In this document: positions 58,901 to 64,000 of the stretch, piece after piece
Numbering within the stretch: the stretch's first letter is position 1
How the letters are laid out: every line of letters starts with the position of its first letter
Assembly (NCBI RefSeq): GCF_018991925.1
Contig: NW_024753828.1
Location: 1,221,120 to 1,285,119, forward strand
Length of the DNA stretch: 64,000 bases
Origin: Homarus americanus
Taxonomy: Eukaryota > Arthropoda > Malacostraca > Decapoda > Nephropidae
Direction of reading: 5' to 3'
The notes under the pieces: generated by a model
Told to the model about the DNA's origin: nothing
What the model saw: the letters and a program-made list of their open reading frames with translations, nothing else
The model's database searches: none
Program-made: the position numbers and the translations under genes

Positions 58901-59000
58901 NNNNNNNNNNNNNNNNNNNNNNNNNNNNNNNNNNNNNNNNNNNNNNNNNNNNNNNNNNNNNNNNNNNNNNNNNNNNNNNNNNNNNNNNNNNNNNNNNNNN
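58901..59000. other. Assembly gap (100 N)
   Basis: Exactly 100 N. Confidence 1.
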
Positions 59001-59088
59001 AGGGCTTTTTTCTTAACTTTGGGAGTTTTATAAATCTGATCTTCATGAATCAGTGACTGTCAGTCCTGACTACTTCAGTTCCTCCAGC

Positions 59089-60900
59089 TGTCATGGTCAC
59101 AATAGAATAGCTAGTCTAGTTAGCACCTAATAATTCATAAATTCATATTATGCTCCACACCCACAAAACCTGTGAACCTTTTGAAGCCCCCAGTTGAAGA
59201 GTTCATTCTCTAACTGCTTCAGGAGACCTGATTCCTCCATTTTCCACTAAGTACAGTATTACCGGAGAGACTCGGGTATTCCTGAATACCTCATAGGGTG
59301 TTCAGGGAATCTGAATTTGAGAGAGAACACCATTGTTTTGCGTCAAATTTGATATGTCTGGTTACAGATGAAGCATTCAAGAACCTTTGTGAATGATGTT
59401 GAAAGCTTCAATTGTAAATACTGTTAGTGAAATTTTCAATTTAAGTCGGAGTACAGTAAACAGTAAGAATGAGGAATCATTGCTGTCGTCCCTAGAGATG
59501 CCAGGAATTGCTAACTGATGCTGAAGTCACCTCTTTTTCATCTATGAACATCAGAGAACCTGATGTCCTTAGTGAAATTGTTGTAAGGACGTTAATTACG
59601 AAAGGAATCAATTATCCTGAAGGGAAGCGTTACTTGTTTTATCTTGAGAATTTAACGGGAAGTAATTTGAGATCCTGTCCTAAGCCCCACCCACAATGAC
59701 TGCCAATCTTGAACTTGAAATCAATTTGATTTTTGTCTTTGAAAACTCAGTCATTGAGTAGTTTAAAAAGTTGACAATAGCAAATTAAAATGAGTTTGTA
59801 GCCTCATTTTCAAATGTCAGTGTAAAGTAAAAGAGTTGATAATATGTGTGTAAATGACAACACAGGGATGGGGGAGCGCTGGCTGAGACGGGAGGCAGTG
59901 GCTCCCATCTCAGACTAAGCCCCACCATCGCCTTGTTCACAGATATGCTTGATACTTTGGGTTACCCAGCCCTATTAAGTGATTTGACGCAGTTGTGTTT
60001 TGTTTGAATATGCAAGTGATTACACCTTCAGCTTGTAAAAATGTATGACATTCGTGTCATCTCAGACTAAGCCCCGCCATCATCTTATTCACAGATCCCT
60101 GTAGGCCAAGAGAGATCATTGTATGCTAGAACGACCTCCAACCCTAGTAGCGGAGATGGATGAAAACCACCAAAACTGAATAGCATCAGACACGTGGGGT
60201 GGGCCCCATGCGGGCCAGCCAGCCTCCCGGCTAGCCTGCCAGGCCAACCAGCCGCACGCAAGCCTGTGTTTACCATCCATCCATGATGATCTCACGCATC
60301 ATAGTAAACATGGCCAGCTTTCATTAGCAGTGTTGTGTGTTTTGAGCTCACCTCCAAGTAGAGTGTACTCTGGCTGTGTTATTCATCCGGGTACCCATTA
60401 TGTATCTCCTCAGTGTATGAGTATGTGGAGATAGCAGGAGTATGAGGTCACCACTTATTTCTTGGCGAATGTAGAAAATAGTGGAAGGAAGCTACCAACC
60501 TGATAATTTTCAAGTAGTATTTTGGTGGTGTTCCTAGAGTCCTGTTTCAGATTAAGAGTTGAGAATCTCTGGTACCTTGTATTGATGGTACTCTAGTGTT
60601 CCACAGGTAAAAGTATTATGTTGTATGTTCTTTTAAAGGTACACCCAGTAATGGTGTAAGTGGATAGTGTATCCAATTGGAGTTGCAGATGAGTAAAGCC
60701 AAGGAGTTGATCCTTGTAGTTGTATGTTAATGACACTTTACCTAAATTTACTTTAATTTTAATAAACCATCTATTTGTATGTTAGGGGTATCATTTTCCT
60801 GCAGTATGTACCTACATTCTTGCCCATAGCTTAATACCAGAATTACAGTAACCCATGTGTCCTAACCCTCGCCATGCTACCAAAGGTCAGAGGTTATGGA
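59089..60900 (+). repeat. Long LTR-like repeat, intronic copy
   Basis: Related to 6819-8722 at the start (TGTCATGG, TTCATATTATG), in the middle (59368-59567) and at the end (AATAAACC at 60757, then the shared 3' motif order). A 63-codon frame at 59508-59699 has no known domain. A short duplicate, ATCTCAGACTAAGCCC, occurs at 59909 and 60058. No PBS or pol follows, so it may be a solo LTR. Confidence 0.45.
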
Positions 60901-61197
60901 GAAAATATATGAAGAAATCTAACTAAGACATATCTAACCTAGACAATTAATAACATAAGAAAGAAAGAAAAATAGTTGTGTAACAGTAAGGGGATAAATA
61001 GTAAGAAAAGATAACTAAGAAAACACGCCCTTATACAGCTACAACAGCAACCATAAATTATTGTATTCTAATACAGTACTCCACTTTCTTCAAGTGAAAA
61101 TGAAAAGTAGTTGTTGACACTATACATACATTTATCATCACTTTTTAAGCCAAGTTTCATGGATCGATATACTGATTACTGTACTCATGTTACTTAC
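60901..61197. other. Unassigned intron sequence
   Basis: AT-rich; nothing recognised. Confidence 0.6.
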
Positions 61198-61325
61198 CTG
61201 AAGCCTGCAGCCAAGAGGTAACGTATGCTGAAGTGGCTGCCCTCGGTGAGAGCCAGTCTGAGGTCCTCTGAGGGTCTCCATATTGTCACCATGGCTCCCG
61301 CCCCATAATTATCCACAATGCGCAC
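61198..61325 (-). CDS. BRCA2: BRCA2 homologue exon, end of OB2
   Basis: 128 bp, 42 codons plus two bases. Acceptor ATACTACTGTAG before GTGCGC; donor TTCAG followed by GTAAGT. Encodes VRIVDNYGAGAMVTIWRPSE and DLRLALTEGSHFSIRYLLAA. From memory, human BRCA2 has SIWRPSSDLYSLLTEG at the end of OB2, and the match I-W-R-P-S-x-D-L-x-x-x-L-T-E-G is the strongest single evidence for the gene. BRCA2 loads RAD51 on single-stranded DNA; earlier parts (BRC repeats, helical domain, OB1, tower) must lie upstream, and I see none of them between here and 64000. The trailing AG joins the G of the 53846 exon to give AGG. Confidence 0.92.
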
Positions 61326-61675
61326 CTACAGTAGTATCATGTTATTAATACTCTACAACTTAACAAAATATCATGTCTTAATTTGTTTGAGAATAGAGAA
61401 TGTTATTTTTGTAAGTATAGGAGCAAGTGAGAAGCATACACACTGACAGCATGCCCTTCAAATTCACGGGGGATTAGGTTCTCAGAATGGCCGTGAATCG
61501 CCAAATCCGCTAATAACATTTTTACTTGCGTAAAAAAAAAAAAAAAAAAAAAATCCATTTATGTGTTTGCCTGTTTGCCCTTTGGGCAATTATTTCTTTT
61601 ACCTGTATTGTATATACAGTATGTGTGTGTGTGTAGACACACACACACACACACAAAACACATAAACACATAATA

Positions 61676-62523
61676 CAGTGACCCCTCGGTTAACGAACTC
61701 AATCCGTTCCAGAAGGTCGTTCGTTAACCGAAAAGTTCGTTAACCGAAACCATTGTTTCAATGGGTTTTTGGGTAATTGGTTCCAGCTCACCGAAAATTT
61801 CCTAAATTCAACAAAAATTGTAGAAAACTTCACTTACTTTGAGGTGTGTATGTAGAAGGCTCCTGGATGATGATGATGGGAATTAGAATGGGGGTGGAGG
61901 AGAAGGAAGAAGAGAAGGCATTGGGGTGGAAGAGAAGTCACCCCATGGTACCATTTCACCCATAAAATTTTAGTTCTCTTGGTGTAATTCAAGATTATTT
62001 TCTTTAAATCAACACTGCACTGCATTATATATTGTCAATATGTAAAATATATTTCAAAATGATCAATAATTTGCTTGGAAACACAGAAAAAAGCGTTTAA
62101 TTGAAGAGAGTCTCAAGCAAGATGTTACCTCCAGTGAAAACAGAGAGAGACTAACTCCTGTTTGCTGTGTTAAGAGGCTGGATGCCGCGCATTAAACTAG
62201 TCACTTTACCTTCAATTATGTTCAATAATTGTTAAAATGACTAAAAAATTGAATATTAAACTTTTAAAATTATTGAATAGTATAAACTTCTTGATATTTA
62301 CTAAAATAGTAAGGAATTTAAGCCCTAGAACCGATTAATGTATTGGTGGACTGATACTAAAGCTGGTTGCCCGGTCAGTGCAAGCAAAAACATGTTGAGG
62401 TCGGTTCGTAAGAAATTCGCTAACCGAATTTTTGTTCGTTAACCGAATTGAAGATCCATATGGAAGGCAGTTCGTTAACCGAAATTTCGTTAACCGAGGC
62501 GTTCGTTAAACGAGGGGTCACTG
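61676..62523. mobile_element. Tigger-type MITE, second copy of the 48414 family
   Basis: 848 bp, CAGTGACCCCTCGGTTAACG with inverted right end ACGAGGGGTCACTG and TA on both sides. Additional GTTCGTTAACCGAA repeats near both ends make longer inverted arms than in copy 1. Lies in the BRCA2 intron upstream of the OB2 exon. Confidence 0.93.
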
Positions 62524-62697
62524 TAATGGGAAAATCCTCTCACAAATAATAAGAAACAAATGTATTAAAAATGTTGAGTCTACCCTCAAGTCCACTCCGT
62601 GCATTATTAATAAAAAAGCACGGAGTGGACTTGAGGGTAGACTGTCACATTTTTAACACATTTGTTTCTGCTTATTTGTGAGAGGATTTTCCCATTA
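62524..62697. repeat. Near-perfect 79-bp hairpin
   Basis: Arms 62524-62602 and 62618-62697 are inverted copies with few mismatches (GTCCACTCCGTGC mirrors GCACGGAGTGGAC), loop of 15 bases, A/T only. It touches the right end of the MITE. Confidence 0.95.
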
Positions 62698-62755
62698 ATA
62701 TTTATTTGTATGTGTTTAGTGTGTGTGTAGAAACACACACACACACAAATATATA

Positions 62756-62757
62756 CA

Positions 62758-62820
<63 letters not shown>
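62756..62820. repeat. (TA)n microsatellite
   Basis: TA dinucleotides directly against the MITE at 62821. Confidence 0.97.
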
Positions 62821-62823
<3 letters not shown>

Positions 62824-63973
62824 TCAACCCTCACTTTACGCGGTTAATGTAACCCACAGGGTACCGCGGAAAGTGAGAAACGCGTAAAGTGAATAACATA
62901 ACATATGGGATTAAATGAAATAGAGACCAGCTGACCCCCAAACTCCACTTTTTCCAACACAATACCTATGTTCTAGTAAAAATAACATCTTAATTTTATG
63001 ATGGTACATGCACACAATTAATACTTAAGAGAAATAAAGAAATACAGTCGCCAAGTTAATGTCCATTCAAATAATGGACTCGACTCCCTCCCCATCTTCT
63101 CACAGTACACTCGCTGGCTCTTCCCTCTGAGAAATTTTGGGGGGAAAACCAGGTATAGTAATAAATAATTCCTCAAACTAAAGTTAGGATAATATAATTG
63201 ACATTGCTGGATTCCTTGTAAGACCAGGAATATTTTGAATATAAATGTCATATATTTTGCACAAAAGATAACATATTTACTCAGAGTAAACATTATATCT
63301 AAAAATTTTATGTCTAATGCAAAATATATGATGCTTATATTCAAAATGATCATCAAATTGTAAGAATTCCAGCAATGTAAATTATATTCTGGCCGGGTAA
63401 TTTGTATGAATTTTATGAGCTAAAATAAAAATCTTCAGTTAATAAAAAAAAAAAATATTCTTCACACGGTAACAGATGGTCGGTCGCCGGTCCCTCCCTC
63501 CCTCCTCCCCCCACCCCCCACCAACGTCCCTACTAGATAAATGTGTGGGAATACCAGACTGTTTACCTTTTTAGTAATAAATAATAAATCAGACTAAAGT
63601 TAGGATAATATAATTGACATTGCTGGATTCCTTGTAAGACCAGGAATATTTTGAATATAAATATCATATATTTTGCACAAAAGATAACATATTTACTCAA
63701 GAGTAAACATTATATCTAAAATTTGTATGTCTAATGCAAAATCTATGATGTTTATATTCAAAATGATCATCAAATTGTAAGAATTCCAGCAATGTAAATT
63801 ATATTCTGGCCGGATAATTTGTATGAATTTTATGAGCTAAATTAAAAAAAATTATACTTCACCCGTGTAAAGGGGTACACCCACCGCGGAATGTGAGCAT
63901 CCTGGGTTCTGGCAGGGCACGGCGTAAACGTGGAAACGCGGAATGTGGGACCGCGTAAAGTGAGGGTTGACTG
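62821..63973. mobile_element. CAGTCAACCCTCACTTTACG-family MITE, full length
   Basis: 1153 bp. CAGTCAACCCTCACTTTACG at the left, inverted CGTAAAGTGAGGGTTGACTG at the right, both ends against TA runs. A segment of about 260 bp is present twice (about 63175-63435 and 63595-63845). No coding; the minus frame 63356-63018 is a chance frame. Related copies at 45171 and 41612. Confidence 0.95.
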
Positions 63974-64000
63974 TATATATATATATATATATATATATAT
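63974..64000. repeat. (TA)n microsatellite at window end
   Basis: TA dinucleotides to the last base. Confidence 0.95.

Noticed and set aside
59508..59699. 63-codon frame as a host exon
   Set aside because: A paralogous, broken version exists at 7240-7370 in a repeat, so it belongs to the repeat; no splice sites fitting BRCA2.

Overview
The window looks like non-coding, repeat-saturated DNA from an invertebrate animal. The mixture of CR1-like and I-like LINEs, Ty3/gypsy elements, Tigger-type DNA transposons, long minisatellites and (TA)n tracts would suit an arthropod, most plausibly a decapod crustacean; that placement is inference. Three runs of exactly 100 N (5962-6061, 41512-41611, 58901-59000) mark scaffold gaps.

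The only host gene I recognise is on the minus strand of the right third: the last four coding exons of a BRCA2 homologue (61325-61198, 53846-53582, 49805-49623, 43105-42692). They carry the end of OB2, OB3 and the C-terminal tail. All four have consensus splice sites and compatible phases and together encode 329 residues. The introns (7.4, 3.8 and 6.5 kb) are packed with DNA transposons, MITEs, minisatellites and fragments of RTE-like and LTR-type repeats. Upstream exons lie beyond the window or were not visible.

1-17 kb: a block of about 5.9 kb occurs twice (1-5961 and 11193-16933). It is identical wherever compared except for a 220 bp length difference in a 28-bp minisatellite. It holds a decayed Ty3/gypsy pol with integrase ahead of reverse transcriptase (Gmr1-like order), then an LTR with a CR1-like LINE inside. 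Copy 1 stops at the first gap, so uncollapsed haplotypes or an assembly duplication are likely. Between the copies lie a gypsy-type long LTR, pieces of a CR1-like LINE (family A) and an inverted repeat.

17-28 kb: a nest of retroelements. LINE A (minus) is split by a short LTR element (22051-26713, 4-bp duplication AGGT). The 5' LTR of that element is split by LINE B (22464-25464, 6-bp duplication TATAGA), and LINE B itself carries an inverted tail of its own family. A LINE C fragment with an open 242-codon frame sits elsewhere in LINE A.

28-38 kb: a 34-bp satellite array of about 5.3 kb with higher-order structure, interrupted by an I-like LINE with RNase H and a second LINE fragment. 38.5-40.7 kb: a complete but frame-broken Tigger-like transposon with terminal inverted repeats. 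41.6-64 kb: BRCA2 exons among MITEs of several families, most flanked by TA, several with internal duplications and some nested inside each other. Most open frames in the window are chance frames in repeats and are not listed.
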